A DNA stretch of 64,000 nucleotides from NCBI RefSeq assembly GCF_023740735.1, contig NZ_JAMRXH010000013.1, positions 157,947 through 221,946 of the forward strand. The letters run 5' to 3'. This document shows positions 43,172 through 52,279 of this stretch, piece by piece (the first letter of the stretch is position 1; every line of letters begins with the position of its first letter). Origin of the DNA: Nocardia sp. CDC159 (lineage in GTDB: Bacteria > Actinomycetota > Actinomycetes > Mycobacteriales > Mycobacteriaceae). Under the pieces are notes generated by a model that saw only the letters and a list, made by a program, of their open reading frames with translations, ran no database searches and was not told the DNA's origin. Made by a program: the position numbers and the translations under genes.

Positions 43172-43828
43172 TCACAGTGACACCGCCTGCGGAGTCCACA
43201 TCGAACGTGGCCCGACCCGCCACGCGCGGCGCGGTGTGTCCCGCGCCTGGCCGTCGGAGTGGTGCAGCAGGGTCGGCCCGTCGTGATGGTCGACCAGCGA
43301 CGGCACCGAGTAGGCGACCTGTAGCCGCCGAGCGCGCAACCACCGATCCAGCCGGGTGTCGGCAGGTACGCGCGCGGGCGTCGTGCGGGTGTGGGTGAGC
43401 ATATCGGTGATCAACTCCGCACGCAGGCAGATTCCCACCGCGTGCAGCATGCGGTGGCTCGTGATCCACATCGCGCCGATCCGGTCGGCCCGCGCGAGCG
43501 CGGTGTGGACGCGGGCCTGGACTGAAGGCGGGCGCGACGTCCCGAGGTACAGGCTCACCACCGGCGTTGGAGTTACCGCGAGCGCGGCGCCGAGCTGCTG
43601 GCGGAATTCCGGTATCGGCTCGGCGTCGTCTTCGACCACGCACACCCAGTCGGTCGCGGCGTCGACGAGGACGCCCCACACGTGGCGGTGATTGCCGACA
43701 GCGCCGCGGGCGCCATCGTCGACAGAGAGGTAGGCGTCGAGCTGCTCGGCGAGCAGCTCGGCAGCCGGGCGGCGCGCGATGTGAGCGACCACGCCGAAGG
43801 CGATTTCAGGCCGGGGCGAGCAGCCCAT
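43172..43828 (-). CDS. Glycosyltransferase, GT25-like
   Basis: The 218-residue product has WVCVVEDDAEPIPEFRQQL, the DxD-bearing segment of GT25-like enzymes, and later a conserved histidine-rich end. Its ATG at 43828 lies inside the upstream GT gene. Last of the glycosyltransferase genes. Likely glycosylates virion or host surface. Confidence 0.65.
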   Translation of the reverse strand: MGCSPRPEIAFGVVAHIARRPAAELLAEQLDAYLSVDDGARGAVGNHRHVWGVLVDAATDWVCVVEDDAEPIPEFRQQLGAALAVTPTPVVSLYLGTSRPPSVQARVHTALARADRIGAMWITSHRMLHAVGICLRAELITDMLTHTRTTPARVPADTRLDRWLRARRLQVAYSVPSLVDHHDGPTLLHHSDGQARDTPRRAWRVGPRSMWTPQAVSL

Positions 43829-44876
43829 CGAACACCCGGTCGTAATCGGAACTCAATGCCTCCCAGGATCGTTGTTGGCCACGCCAGCGTGCGGCTTCCC
43901 GTGCCGTCGCAAATACGTTTGTGTTGCTGGCGAACTCGTCGATTCGTGCGGCCAGAGCGCGGTGATCGACGGTGTGCAGATCGATCATCGAGCGGGCTCG
44001 GAACTCACCGGTTCTGGTGGCCGGGACCAGCCAGGCGCGGTCGCAGAGCAGTTCGTTAGGGGCGATGTCGGGCATGATGACCGGCATGCCCGCGCCCAAG
44101 GCTTCCTGGGCGGGCAGGCACAGGCCCCCGAATCGCCGTGGCATCACCAGCACGTCGTGCCCGCTGTAGGCGTCCCAATAGTTCTCCAGGTCGCCGGACG
44201 CCACGTCCACGTGCACGTGATCGGGAATCCGGTAGCGCGGCAACAGTTTCGGGAGATAGAGCGGGTCCTGGCAGCGAATGGTCACGGTGATCTGCGACCG
44301 CACGTGCGTCAGCGCGGCCAGCAGGTCCGCGGTGCCGTTGCGGTCGTGGACCGCGGGGCGGCCGACGATGTGCAGGAATCGCCGGGCACTCGGCGCGGGC
44401 TCGAACCGGCGCGTGAACCGGTCCAGGGCGATGGGTACCGGCAGCGTGACGACGCGCAGATCGGGACGGTGCGTTTCGACCTCGTTGCGGTGCCACCGCG
44501 CGGGATCGGCCAGGACGTCGGGGCGCGGTAGGTCCCGCCGCTGCAAGTAGTCCAGGAATTCGAAGTTGTACTGCAGCACCGTCCGGACGCCCACCTCGGC
44601 CGCGAGGCTGAAAAGCGTGTAATTGTAGGGTGTTTCGGCTGTGAAAACGACGTCCACACCGTCGAGGAAATCCTCGAGGTGCTGCGTGTTCGGGATTCCC
44701 CGGACGATGGTTGCGCCCGGGAACCGGGCGGGGAAAATCGGGTGCTCGGCCCGGCCCGCGCGGCTGGCGGGAGCCACCACGAGGGTCTTGGTGGGGCGCA
44801 TGTGGCGGTGGAATTCCCAGGTCTGCACCCCGAGCCCGGTGTTGTCGGCGCGGGCGATCAGTCCGACCCTAGTCAT
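43806..44876 (-). CDS. Glycosyltransferase, GT-B (GT4-like)
   Basis: The 356-residue product shows the GT-B fold pattern: RFLHIVGRPAVHDRNGTADLL, then GHDVLVMPRRFGGLCLPAQEALGAGMPVIMPD with the E-x7-E-like motif. It overlaps both neighbours. Substrate unknown. Confidence 0.75.
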   Translation of the reverse strand: MTRVGLIARADNTGLGVQTWEFHRHMRPTKTLVVAPASRAGRAEHPIFPARFPGATIVRGIPNTQHLEDFLDGVDVVFTAETPYNYTLFSLAAEVGVRTVLQYNFEFLDYLQRRDLPRPDVLADPARWHRNEVETHRPDLRVVTLPVPIALDRFTRRFEPAPSARRFLHIVGRPAVHDRNGTADLLAALTHVRSQITVTIRCQDPLYLPKLLPRYRIPDHVHVDVASGDLENYWDAYSGHDVLVMPRRFGGLCLPAQEALGAGMPVIMPDIAPNELLCDRAWLVPATRTGEFRARSMIDLHTVDHRALAARIDEFASNTNVFATAREAARWRGQQRSWEALSSDYDRVFDGLLAPA

Positions 44877-46485
44877 ATTTGGGCTCCTCGCTGCGGCCGT
44901 CGGTGTGGTAGCTGCGTTGAATGGATCCGGGCGGGGTGAAGATCCATGTGCGCCAGCCGTACCAGCCCAGGCTCCTGTCGCGCGTGACGTCCTCGATGAG
45001 CAGTCCGTGGGCGATGTCCTCCACGAATGTTCGGGCCTGCCGGTGGCGGACCCGATCGAGCATTCCGCGATACCACGACGCCGAGGCCAGGTGCGGGCGC
45101 TGGCTCCACTGGAAAGTGCGCATCATCGGCACCCCGCTGACGTCCTGCGGGGTGTCGTCGAGCATCAAATGCTTGTGCGGTTCGAGGATGGACGATTCAT
45201 GGTGCAGCCGAACAACATTCGCGACGCCTGACATGATCGCGTCACTGAGGCCGGTCCAGGGGATCTCACCGATCAGGGGAGTGTCGTGCTCGACGAACAG
45301 CAGCAACGGCGTATCGAGGTGATCCAGAGCCTGCCGGGCGCACTCGGCCTGATGAAGATGGTTATCGAAAATCAAGGGAAAAACGTTGTGCCACAAGTGA
45401 TCGGCGATCCACAACAGGCGTTGCAGGAACTTCTCGTAATCGTGGCGGCGATGCTCCTGCTCGGCTCGAACTCCGTCGCAGGCAATGATGATCTCGCTGT
45501 CGGGGAGTTGCGCGCGTACCGATGCGATTGTCGCTTCCAGAATGTCGCTGCTGGGGTGCGAGGGGATCGGGCTGACCGAGATCACCACGGTGATCAGCGA
45601 GCGCTGCGGCGGCACGTCGGCGCCCAACGCCGCCAGGTCGGTGCGCAGCCATCCCGCGAGGCGGCGTTTGCGCCCGATCCACCAGGCCGCTACCCGATTC
45701 GCCAGCCGCGGATAGTCGGCCAGGGCGTCCTCCAGGTAGCCGGGCAGGTCGCTGTAGCGGGTGAGGGTGGGGAACGGCGTGTCGGGGAACAGCATCGTCC
45801 AGTAACCGCGGCTGTCGTACACCGGCGACAGGTCGTCCGCGATCGGAATGGTGTGGGACTCGAGCGCCTCGTACACGCGGAACGATTCCGGGCAGACCGC
45901 CCCGGCCGGGGCCGGCGCCACCCGGGCGGTGGCCATGAGGAACGCGTACTCGTCGGGGGGCATGCCCTGCGCGAATCCCCCGGTCTCGCGGACGACCATG
46001 GGCATTCGGGCGCGGTCGATCGTGGCGAGCGCTTCGAACGCCTCGTGTCGCCGCGGGTGGCTGTTCTGCGCGGACAGGAAAACCCGCAGGTTCTTGTCCG
46101 GGCGCGTGACCGCCGGGAGGTCGTTGAAGTGCGGCGGATAGCCCAGCGGCAGAAGGCGGTGGGCGGCGCGGTCGCGCGGCCAGCGCGGGGTCTGCACCCA
46201 CCATCGCAGATTGGGGTGCTCGATCTTGCTGATGTCCAGCAGCGATTCCTCGTCGCCGGTGCGGACGGCCAGCACCCACCGATATCGGGTGATCTCGGCG
46301 GTGATCTCGGCGCAGCGATCGTGCCAATACCGGCCCGGGACAATTAGCACGATGCCGTCGGCGTCCGGCCACGGTTCGCGGTACTCGACCGGCACGCTGT
46401 GGGGGTAGAGCTCGCCCGCCAGGAGCCGGTCGAGCATGTTCTGGTCCCACTGATCGCCCGGCTCCAGTCGCACCACGGCGATCAT
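44869..46485 (-). CDS. Two-domain glycosyltransferase
   Basis: The 538-residue product has an N-terminal GT-B/exostosin-like part with ESFRVYEALESHTIPIADD (about residue 200) and a C-terminal GT-A part with SLITVVISVSPIPS (about 310) and VEHDTPL as DxD-like motif. Two catalytic folds in one chain suggest successive sugar additions. ATG 46485 overlaps the preceding gene's stop. Confidence 0.65.
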   Translation of the reverse strand: MIAVVRLEPGDQWDQNMLDRLLAGELYPHSVPVEYREPWPDADGIVLIVPGRYWHDRCAEITAEITRYRWVLAVRTGDEESLLDISKIEHPNLRWWVQTPRWPRDRAAHRLLPLGYPPHFNDLPAVTRPDKNLRVFLSAQNSHPRRHEAFEALATIDRARMPMVVRETGGFAQGMPPDEYAFLMATARVAPAPAGAVCPESFRVYEALESHTIPIADDLSPVYDSRGYWTMLFPDTPFPTLTRYSDLPGYLEDALADYPRLANRVAAWWIGRKRRLAGWLRTDLAALGADVPPQRSLITVVISVSPIPSHPSSDILEATIASVRAQLPDSEIIIACDGVRAEQEHRRHDYEKFLQRLLWIADHLWHNVFPLIFDNHLHQAECARQALDHLDTPLLLFVEHDTPLIGEIPWTGLSDAIMSGVANVVRLHHESSILEPHKHLMLDDTPQDVSGVPMMRTFQWSQRPHLASASWYRGMLDRVRHRQARTFVEDIAHGLLIEDVTRDRSLGWYGWRTWIFTPPGSIQRSYHTDGRSEEPKYD

Positions 46486-47417
46486 GCGATCGTCCGCAGG
46501 ATCTCGGCCCACCGATGCGTGTAGGTGTGGTGGCCCTTGACCAGCTCGTGCCCGGCCAGCCGGATCGCTTCCCGTTCGTCCTCGTGGCGCAGGTAGTGGT
46601 CGATCAGCGCGCGCAGTTCCTCGAAGTTGCCGTGCTCGTAGAACACGACGTGCATGCGGTCGGTGAAATGCTCGTCGAGGCCCGACAGCCAGGGGTGGAT
46701 CAAAAAGCCTCCCCGGCCGAGGGTTTCGTAAATTCGGTCCGACCAGTACCGGCCGGGATAGTGCGGGTCGAGGCACAGGCTGTCGCCGACGACGACGCGG
46801 GCGTCGGCGTAGACGCCGTTGAGATCCGCCCCGCGGACCGAGGGGAAGGCGCCTCCGCCGCCATAATGCCGGAACCGGTTGCCGTAGGTGTCGGCGAGCC
46901 AGTCGATCAGCTGCGGCCGGTAGGGATATTCGGGGTGGTAGCCGCGGCTGCCGACGAACGCGACGTCGAATCGGTTGCGGGGCTGGGCCAGGTAGCACTC
47001 GGCGCCGTAGACGCCGGCGGGCAGGTAATGGGCGCGCATGCTGGTGTGGGCGTTGAGCCAATCGGCTTGGGTCTGGTCGACGGTGAAGAAGTGGTCGAGC
47101 TGCCAATAGGGATCGGCGGGCCGCATGTCGGCTTGGCGTTGCAGCCCCATCCAGCGGTCGAGGTGGTAGGACACGGACCTCACGCCGGCGTCTCGGAGGG
47201 TGCGCAGAGTCGCGCCGATGTCGCCGGGGGTGCGCCAACCGTGGGTGTGGATCCAAACTAGCAGGTCGCCGCTCAGGGCGTGGGCTTCGATCTCGCGGGC
47301 GGTGGCGCGAGTTTCCTGTAAGCGGGTGACCGTGTGGCCGAGCTGTTCGAGGCTGAGCGCGTGATGGGTTTCGCTCGAGGAGGGGACGGTGAAGTTCCCG
47401 AGGAATGTGATGCGCAT
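46482..47417 (-). CDS. Glycosyltransferase, CgeB-like GT-B
   Basis: The 311-residue product starts MRITFLGNFTVPSSSETHHALSLEQLGH and ends with a GT-B C-terminal half (YWSDRIYETLGRGGFLIHPWL, then HGNFEELRALIDHYL). It follows AAGGGG and late promoter element 6, so it is the first of the glycosyltransferase operon. Confidence 0.72.
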   Translation of the reverse strand: MRITFLGNFTVPSSSETHHALSLEQLGHTVTRLQETRATAREIEAHALSGDLLVWIHTHGWRTPGDIGATLRTLRDAGVRSVSYHLDRWMGLQRQADMRPADPYWQLDHFFTVDQTQADWLNAHTSMRAHYLPAGVYGAECYLAQPRNRFDVAFVGSRGYHPEYPYRPQLIDWLADTYGNRFRHYGGGGAFPSVRGADLNGVYADARVVVGDSLCLDPHYPGRYWSDRIYETLGRGGFLIHPWLSGLDEHFTDRMHVVFYEHGNFEELRALIDHYLRHEDEREAIRLAGHELVKGHHTYTHRWAEILRTIA

Positions 47418-47453
47418 GAGGCCCCTTCCGGTGCTGCCGTTTCCTGGGCGTGG

Positions 47454-47474
47454 ACGGTAGGCCGCAGGCATGCA
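47454..47474 (-). promoter_or_regulatory. Late promoter element 6 (glycosyltransferase operon)
   Basis: Reading leftward: TGCATGCC, 7 bases, TACCGT, then a 36-base leader with AAGGGG to ATG 47417. Confidence 0.5.
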
Positions 47475-47501
47475 CCACCCCGCGCGGCCGAGAAGGCCGC
47501 A

Positions 47502-47532
47502 GCGCCGCCCTCGACGCGGTCGAGGGCGGCGC
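47502..47532 (-). terminator. Terminator hairpin after the tail tube gene
   Basis: GCGCCGCCCTCGAC (47502-47515) and GTCGAGGGCGGCGC (47519-47532) form a perfect 14-bp stem with a 3-base loop. It lies 17 bp past the stop of the tail gene on the minus strand. The T run is weak. Confidence 0.75.
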
Positions 47533-47548
47533 GGTGCCGGGAAAGGGA

Positions 47549-48397
47549 TCAGCTGCCGGGCAGCACGAAGTTGCAGGTCGGCTGGGCCGGGGCGATGTCG
47601 GCGGCGGGCGCGTTGCCGGGGCCGCCGTAGTAGTAGTAGTTCGGTGCGGTGAAGATGGATTGGACGGCCAGGGTGCAGCAGCCGTCGGTGGGCGCCGGCG
47701 GGGCGATCGGTGTGGTTTCGACGTGCAGATCGCTGATGCCGTCCACCAGCGACCCGACCGGTGCGAGCAGGCGGCCCGGGGTGAGGTCGGAGTCGATCGG
47801 GACGACGTTGTAGGGGCCGCGGCCCCAGCCGCGGATGTCGTAGCTGATCCCGGACAGGGTGAAGGTGGATACCTGGCGGCCGATTTCGAGGCCGCCGGAC
47901 AGTTGCCATTCCTTCACGCCGATCAGGAAGTACCCGTACTGGTCTCCAGTCGCCTCGTCGGACTGGCCGAACACGTCGTCGGTGGTGGGGGTGGTGCAGG
48001 CGTCCGCGGAGCTGGTGCCGGTCCACAGCTCCATCACCACGCCGGAGTCGGTGACGACCTTGCGGGTGGTCTCGAAACCGACTGGGTTGCCTGCGTAGTC
48101 GATCACCGGGGCCCAGCCGCCGAGCATGGTCCAGATGCAGGTGTTGACCTCGCAGAACTCCAGCTGCACTTCGAACCACTTGATCTCCGGTGCGGTGCGA
48201 TCGGATGCGCAGATCTCGCCGTCGGCGTTCTGCTGCTCGAGGTCCTCGGCATCTTTCAGAACCGGGTTGAGCGTTGCGGTGACGTATCCCTTGGTGACCG
48301 CGTAGTTGCCTTCCCCTTCGATCGGCCGCCCGCATCGGTTGGCCTTGGTGAATCGCGCGGACTTGCCGCGGACCACCGAGAATTGTGCACCAGCCAT
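47549..48397 (-). CDS. Major tail (tube) protein
   Basis: The 282-residue product has the beta-rich composition of siphovirus tube proteins (FSVVRGKSARFTKANRCG ... LHVETTPIAPP). Start ATG 48397 follows AGGAAGG. It has its own promoter and terminator, as expected for a highly expressed virion protein. Role inferred from composition, size and context. Confidence 0.65.
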   Translation of the reverse strand: MAGAQFSVVRGKSARFTKANRCGRPIEGEGNYAVTKGYVTATLNPVLKDAEDLEQQNADGEICASDRTAPEIKWFEVQLEFCEVNTCIWTMLGGWAPVIDYAGNPVGFETTRKVVTDSGVVMELWTGTSSADACTTPTTDDVFGQSDEATGDQYGYFLIGVKEWQLSGGLEIGRQVSTFTLSGISYDIRGWGRGPYNVVPIDSDLTPGRLLAPVGSLVDGISDLHVETTPIAPPAPTDGCCTLAVQSIFTAPNYYYYGGPGNAPAADIAPAQPTCNFVLPGS

Positions 48398-48456
48398 TTC
48401 GTTTGCCTTCCTGCTCACTCGCGCGCGAGTGCCGGCAGCCGTTTCCCTGGTCGCGG

Positions 48457-48477
48457 ACTGTAGAGAGCTGACGTGCA
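48457..48477 (-). promoter_or_regulatory. Late promoter element 7 (tail tube)
   Basis: Reading leftward: TGCACGTC, 7 bases, TACAGT, then a 59-base leader with AGGAAGG to ATG 48397. The box has one change from the consensus. Confidence 0.5.
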
Positions 48478-48560
48478 TGGGAATGTGCCGGCGGCCGGTG
48501 AGTTGGTGCAGGGGAAACGGCCACCAGCAGGGGTCGGCACCGCGTCACCGGCCGCCAGCA

Positions 48561-48878
48561 CTACTCGAGCGGAGGAGGCGGAGGCACGTCCTCGCGCCCG
48601 AGGTCTCGGAGGATGATTGCAACCTGGTTGTCCCAGGCGATATGTCGCGCGGCCGACGCGAGCCGGTGGGCGTCTCGTTCCGCGGCGATCCGTTTGTGTT
48701 CGGCCAGCTCGGCGCGTACCTCGGCCAGCTCCTGTCGTAGCGGCTGCACCATCGCGGTGGCGGTCTGCGTCAGGATCTGGGCTGCATCGGCTTTGGACCG
48801 GCGGCGCCCGAACAGTCCCGTCACGACCGCCCCGCCGATGCCCAGAGCGCCGATCGCTGCGGCCACCTCGGTGATCAT
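48561..48878 (-). CDS. Small membrane/coiled-coil protein, holin-associated
   Basis: The 105-residue product has one membrane helix (VAAAIGALGIGGAVVTGLFG) and then a charged coiled coil. ATG 48878 follows AGGAGG. It sits next to the holin-like gene and may be a second lysis membrane protein. Confidence 0.6.
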   Translation of the reverse strand: MITEVAAAIGALGIGGAVVTGLFGRRRSKADAAQILTQTATAMVQPLRQELAEVRAELAEHKRIAAERDAHRLASAARHIAWDNQVAIILRDLGREDVPPPPPLE

Positions 48879-48914
48879 CTGCTCCTCCTGCTGTGTCGCC
48901 GCGGGGAGCACGAT

Positions 48915-49139
48915 CTACTCCCGGCCACGGAGCAGACTGGGAGACGCGGGGCTGCCGACGCCGGTGGACGCGATGGACGACAACACCGACATCAGCGCGG
49001 CGGTCGCCGAGACGCTCAGTGTCGTAGGCCAGTCGATGTCGGTGAGTGCGGCGCCGATGGTGATCAGCGCCAGCAGCGCTTGGGCGAAGGTCTTGAGCGC
49101 CCGTTCGGCGGCAGCCTGCCAGAACGCGAGAGTGGTCAT
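48915..49139 (-). CDS. Holin, r1t type
   Basis: The 74-residue product reads FWQAAAERALKTFAQALLALITIGAALTDIDWPTTLSVSATAALMSVLSSIAS, a close fit to the phage r1t holin family with two membrane helices. Holins permit the amidase to reach the wall. It is on the opposite strand from the endolysin at 40684. Confidence 0.82.
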   Translation of the reverse strand: MTTLAFWQAAAERALKTFAQALLALITIGAALTDIDWPTTLSVSATAALMSVLSSIASTGVGSPASPSLLRGRE

Positions 49140-49591
49140 GGCGTACTCCGATCGTTGTGGCGATCCCAGAGGTCGATCAAGTCGGTGCGGCTGGCAGCCA
49201 ATCCCCAGCCGATTCCTCGGCTGGTCAAGAACTCCCGCCACGCAGGAATCGAGGAGCCGCGCCCGGACCGCGGCGGCTCCTCGGAAAGAGCCGACGGCGG
49301 CGGCGACGCCGCAGTGCTCGGGGGACGTTGTGCGTCCGGGTCGTCGACTCCGCCGCCACTGGCCGCGGAGGGGCCGGGGCGTTCGTGGTCGATGAACCCG
49401 GCGCGGTCGACGACGTCGGTCGGCGCGACGTACACCGGCACCGGGCGCCCTACCGTGCGCAGTTCCACGCGCCATGCTTCCGGTCGGGCCGCCGCGACCA
49501 ACCGTGCGGCGACCCGGCGGCGCAGCCTCGGATCGGGCACCTCGACTTCGGCGGTCGTGCCGTCGACGGTGACGAACACCCCGGCGGGCAT
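49136..49591 (-). CDS. Hypothetical virion-region protein
   Basis: The 151-residue product has a beta N-terminal part (GVFVTVDGTTAEVEVPDPRLRRRVAARLV) and a C-terminal helical motif WREFLTSRGIGWGLAASRTDLIDLWDRH. ATG 49591 overlaps the previous stop and the end overlaps the holin start. Probably a structural accessory protein. Confidence 0.55.
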   Translation of the reverse strand: MPAGVFVTVDGTTAEVEVPDPRLRRRVAARLVAAARPEAWRVELRTVGRPVPVYVAPTDVVDRAGFIDHERPGPSAASGGGVDDPDAQRPPSTAASPPPSALSEEPPRSGRGSSIPAWREFLTSRGIGWGLAASRTDLIDLWDRHNDRSTP

Positions 49592-50349
49592 CAGCCGGCC
49601 ACCGCGACGGAGTAGACGGTGTCGGGGCATTCCCAGCCCGCGACCAGCACGCGCTCGGCCACGACCTGGCGTGCGTTGGTGGTGTGCTCGATGGCTTCGC
49701 GGGTGCTGATGGGGTCGCGCCACAGCGTGACCGGTCCGGTCGCGTAGATCGTGTTGCCGAGCTCGCTGTAGCTGCCGCCGAACGCCCACCGATTCCCCAG
49801 CGCGGTGGTCAGCATCGCGCCCTGGTGCTCGACGAGACGGTGCTCGGCGGCAGCCGCGGCGAAACCGCGGCGCGCGTGCAGGACCCCCGCGAATCCGTTC
49901 TCGCCGAGGGCCTGCTCGAGCGCGCCGACCGCGGCGGTCAGGCTCGTTTGGGAAGGCAGCGGCGTGGCCCTGGCCGTCAGCAGATCGGTCAGGTACCGCT
50001 CGGCCCACAGCGGCTCGTGCAGGCGCAGCAGCTGCTGAGCGCGGGCGACGCTTTCGCTGGTGTCGGTCGCGTACAGGCTGCAGTGATCGGTCGCCCAGAT
50101 CGTCACCGACGGGAAGTGGCCGTCGCTTGGGCGCTCACCGTTCTTGGTGGCCTCGTCCGGGTCCGGACAGAACGGCTCCACCCAGATCCCGGAGGGACCG
50201 CAGTTGCGCGGGACCCATTCGACGCCGCCGATCACCAGCCGCGCGGGGGCGTCTCGTTCGAGAACGGTTGCGGCCGAATACAAACCGAACGGCTGCGGGT
50301 TCTGGAAGTCGGCGACATGCACGACGCCGGGCAGAGTGGGGGTGGTCAC
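49591..50349 (-). CDS. Virion protein downstream of the capsid gene
   Basis: The 252-residue product (PARLVIGGVEWVPRNCGPSGIW ... LGNTIYATGPVTLWRDP) is of a type found after major capsid genes in actinophages. Start GTG 50349. Likely a capsid-associated or connector protein; no firm family. Confidence 0.6.
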   Translation of the reverse strand: MTTPTLPGVVHVADFQNPQPFGLYSAATVLERDAPARLVIGGVEWVPRNCGPSGIWVEPFCPDPDEATKNGERPSDGHFPSVTIWATDHCSLYATDTSESVARAQQLLRLHEPLWAERYLTDLLTARATPLPSQTSLTAAVGALEQALGENGFAGVLHARRGFAAAAAEHRLVEHQGAMLTTALGNRWAFGGSYSELGNTIYATGPVTLWRDPISTREAIEHTTNARQVVAERVLVAGWECPDTVYSVAVAG

Positions 50350-50427
50350 CGTGGCCTCCTCGAAGGTGAGCGATCGTGCCGTGCTGCCGGGGAGGAACCG
50401 CGCCGATCCCTCCCCGGGACGCCCGAG

Positions 50428-52125
50428 TCAGGATCCCGCCGCGCAGACGGCATCCATGCGGTTGCCGATGGCGCCGTTCGGGCAGACCGGGATGGTGACC
50501 ACGACGGAATCACCGCACCGCTTGCCGACATTCAGGCCGTCCTCGGTGAACATGCGGGTGTAGCGGTTGATCTGCAGCAGCTCCCGCGGATACATGACGC
50601 CGAGATCGATGACCGGCTTGACCAGCGCGAAGTAGGCGCCCTGCTCCCACAGCGCGATGTCGACGGTGTCGGGGAACTCGGTCCAATCCGGATCCCAGGT
50701 CTGCCATTCACCGACGAACTGCAGCTGGATACGGCGCAGGTCCAGCCACCGAACCACCTGGGCATCGGTGATCTCGAAGGTCGCCACGCCCTCCTGGTTG
50801 GCGAGATCGTTGCGGATCAGCTCGAACACCAACGTCGGCGCCGCGCCAGCGACCACGGCGTCGCGAGCCAGCTTCCGGGTCGCCCGCACGCCCATCGCCG
50901 CGATGGTCAACGAGTTCAGGATCGAGCTCGCGGCGCCGATCTGGGAGAGGGCGGGGATGGTCATTTCCCGGGTCGTCGGATCCGACAAGATCTTCTGCAG
51001 CATCCACATCGACCGGCGGCGGGCCTGCGCAGCCATGAGCTTCTGGGTGAAGGTGTTCACCCGCTCCGGCCAGGCTTGGTCGCCGATGATGTCGGACTCG
51101 ACGCACAGCGGCAGGTAGCACAGCCGCAGCTCGTTGAATTCGTCCGGGCAGGGAACCTGGTGGCACTGCTTGACCGTCGGCGGGTCGGCGTTGAGTTCGG
51201 CTTCGCACAGCACCTGCCAGTTCAGGGTGATGTCGAACTCGGCCGGCCAGCTGATCGCGCACCGTTCGGCGGTCACCTCGGGCAGCACGAACAGATCCCG
51301 CGCCGGTTCGACCGGGCAGAAATCGTAGGACACCTGCGGCGGCGGACAGCACGCCGCGGTGAGCGACCCGTCCTCGTGCTGGGACGCGCCGACCGCGGCG
51401 GCCAGCACGGCGTCGAGGCTCTCGTAGTCCTCGACGGCCGGGACGTCGCGCACGTACTGGCCGAGGTACTGGGGGGTGTGCCCCGATGCCTGGGTAGTGC
51501 CGTTCGGGCGGGCCATCGCCGACCCCGACCCTTTCGCCGCCGCGGCCAGGCCCGCAGTGATCGACTCCAGAGGCTGGAAACCGGGCTGGTAGCCGGGCGC
51601 GTCGGGCCGCATCCGCCAACCCGCCGTCGGCTGCGGCTCCGACGCGGCCGGGATGCGCGGGGCGCGACCGCGGTTCGCGCCGGCGAAGCTGGTGCGTCGC
51701 CGGTTCGCAGCGGTGACCGACTGCTCGGCAGCGGCCTCACGGGTAGCGCGTTCGGCCTCGGCCACCACCTCGCCACCCGTGGCGGCCTCGGCGTCCGGAT
51801 CGTCCTCGCCATCGTCCTCGTCGCCGTCGGGTGCCTCGTCGTCCTCGCCGCCGGAGTCGGTGGCGCGGTTGCGGACGGAGTCGAGGATGCGGGCCGCTTC
51901 GGCGCGCCGCTGCTGGGAGCTGGTGTCGATGTCGGCGATGGCGGCATCAATGGTGGCGAGCGCATCGGCGAGATAGCGCAGGTAGGTGAGGTCCTCGTCG
52001 GACAGCTCGGCGTTGTCGGCTTCGACGGACTGGGCGAGCCGCTGGAACTCGGCGTCAGCGTCCTGGCGCAGCGCGGCGAGATCCTCCCGGCTGGTCGGCA
52101 TCTGCTCGGGCAGCTGAAACGACAT
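50428..52125 (-). CDS. Major capsid protein with N-terminal scaffold-like domain
   Basis: The 565-residue product has an N-terminal coiled coil and acidic region (about 1-170), typical of a fused scaffolding/delta domain, and then a capsid-fold half (LNWQVLCEAELNADPP ... LALVKPVIDLGVMYPRELLQINRY). HK97-type capsids are often cleaved after such a domain. ATG 52125 is preceded by GAAGGG. Assignment rests on position between MuF-protease and tail genes and on composition. Confidence 0.75.
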   Translation of the reverse strand: MSFQLPEQMPTSREDLAALRQDADAEFQRLAQSVEADNAELSDEDLTYLRYLADALATIDAAIADIDTSSQQRRAEAARILDSVRNRATDSGGEDDEAPDGDEDDGEDDPDAEAATGGEVVAEAERATREAAAEQSVTAANRRRTSFAGANRGRAPRIPAASEPQPTAGWRMRPDAPGYQPGFQPLESITAGLAAAAKGSGSAMARPNGTTQASGHTPQYLGQYVRDVPAVEDYESLDAVLAAAVGASQHEDGSLTAACCPPPQVSYDFCPVEPARDLFVLPEVTAERCAISWPAEFDITLNWQVLCEAELNADPPTVKQCHQVPCPDEFNELRLCYLPLCVESDIIGDQAWPERVNTFTQKLMAAQARRRSMWMLQKILSDPTTREMTIPALSQIGAASSILNSLTIAAMGVRATRKLARDAVVAGAAPTLVFELIRNDLANQEGVATFEITDAQVVRWLDLRRIQLQFVGEWQTWDPDWTEFPDTVDIALWEQGAYFALVKPVIDLGVMYPRELLQINRYTRMFTEDGLNVGKRCGDSVVVTIPVCPNGAIGNRMDAVCAAGS

Positions 52126-52166
52126 GATGGAATCCCTTCAGACGTGCAGGTTTGATGGGGTCCCTT

Positions 52167-52228
52167 CGGCCCGCAGCCAGCAAGGGGATGTGCGGTTGTC
52201 GAGTGCCTCCGGCCCGCAGCCAGCGAGG
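52167..52228. repeat. Direct repeat in the capsid leader
   Basis: CGGCCCGCAGCCAGCAAGG at 52167-52185 recurs at 52210-52228 with one mismatch, 43 bp apart. Both lie in the untranslated leader between late promoter element 8 and the capsid start. They could shape leader RNA or bind a regulator. Confidence 0.6.
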
Positions 52229-52247
52229 TCCTCTCAGCTGATCGCCC

Positions 52248-52268
52248 ACCCTAGACATCGGGCGTGCA
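52248..52268 (-). promoter_or_regulatory. Late promoter element 8 (capsid)
   Basis: Reading leftward: TGCACGCC, 7 bases, TAGGGT, then a leader of about 115 bases with two direct repeats to the capsid ATG. The only element with a long leader. Confidence 0.5.
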
Positions 52269-52279
52269 CCGGCACCCGA

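Noticed and set aside
44869..48548. Very long minus-strand frames running through several genes
   Set aside because: They are two true glycosyltransferase genes extended upstream through antisense or shadow sequence; promoter and ribosome-site positions fix the real starts.
49684..52155. 823-residue plus-strand open frame opposite the capsid genes
   Set aside because: It is antisense to the capsid and neighbouring genes and reflects high GC codon use; no motifs.
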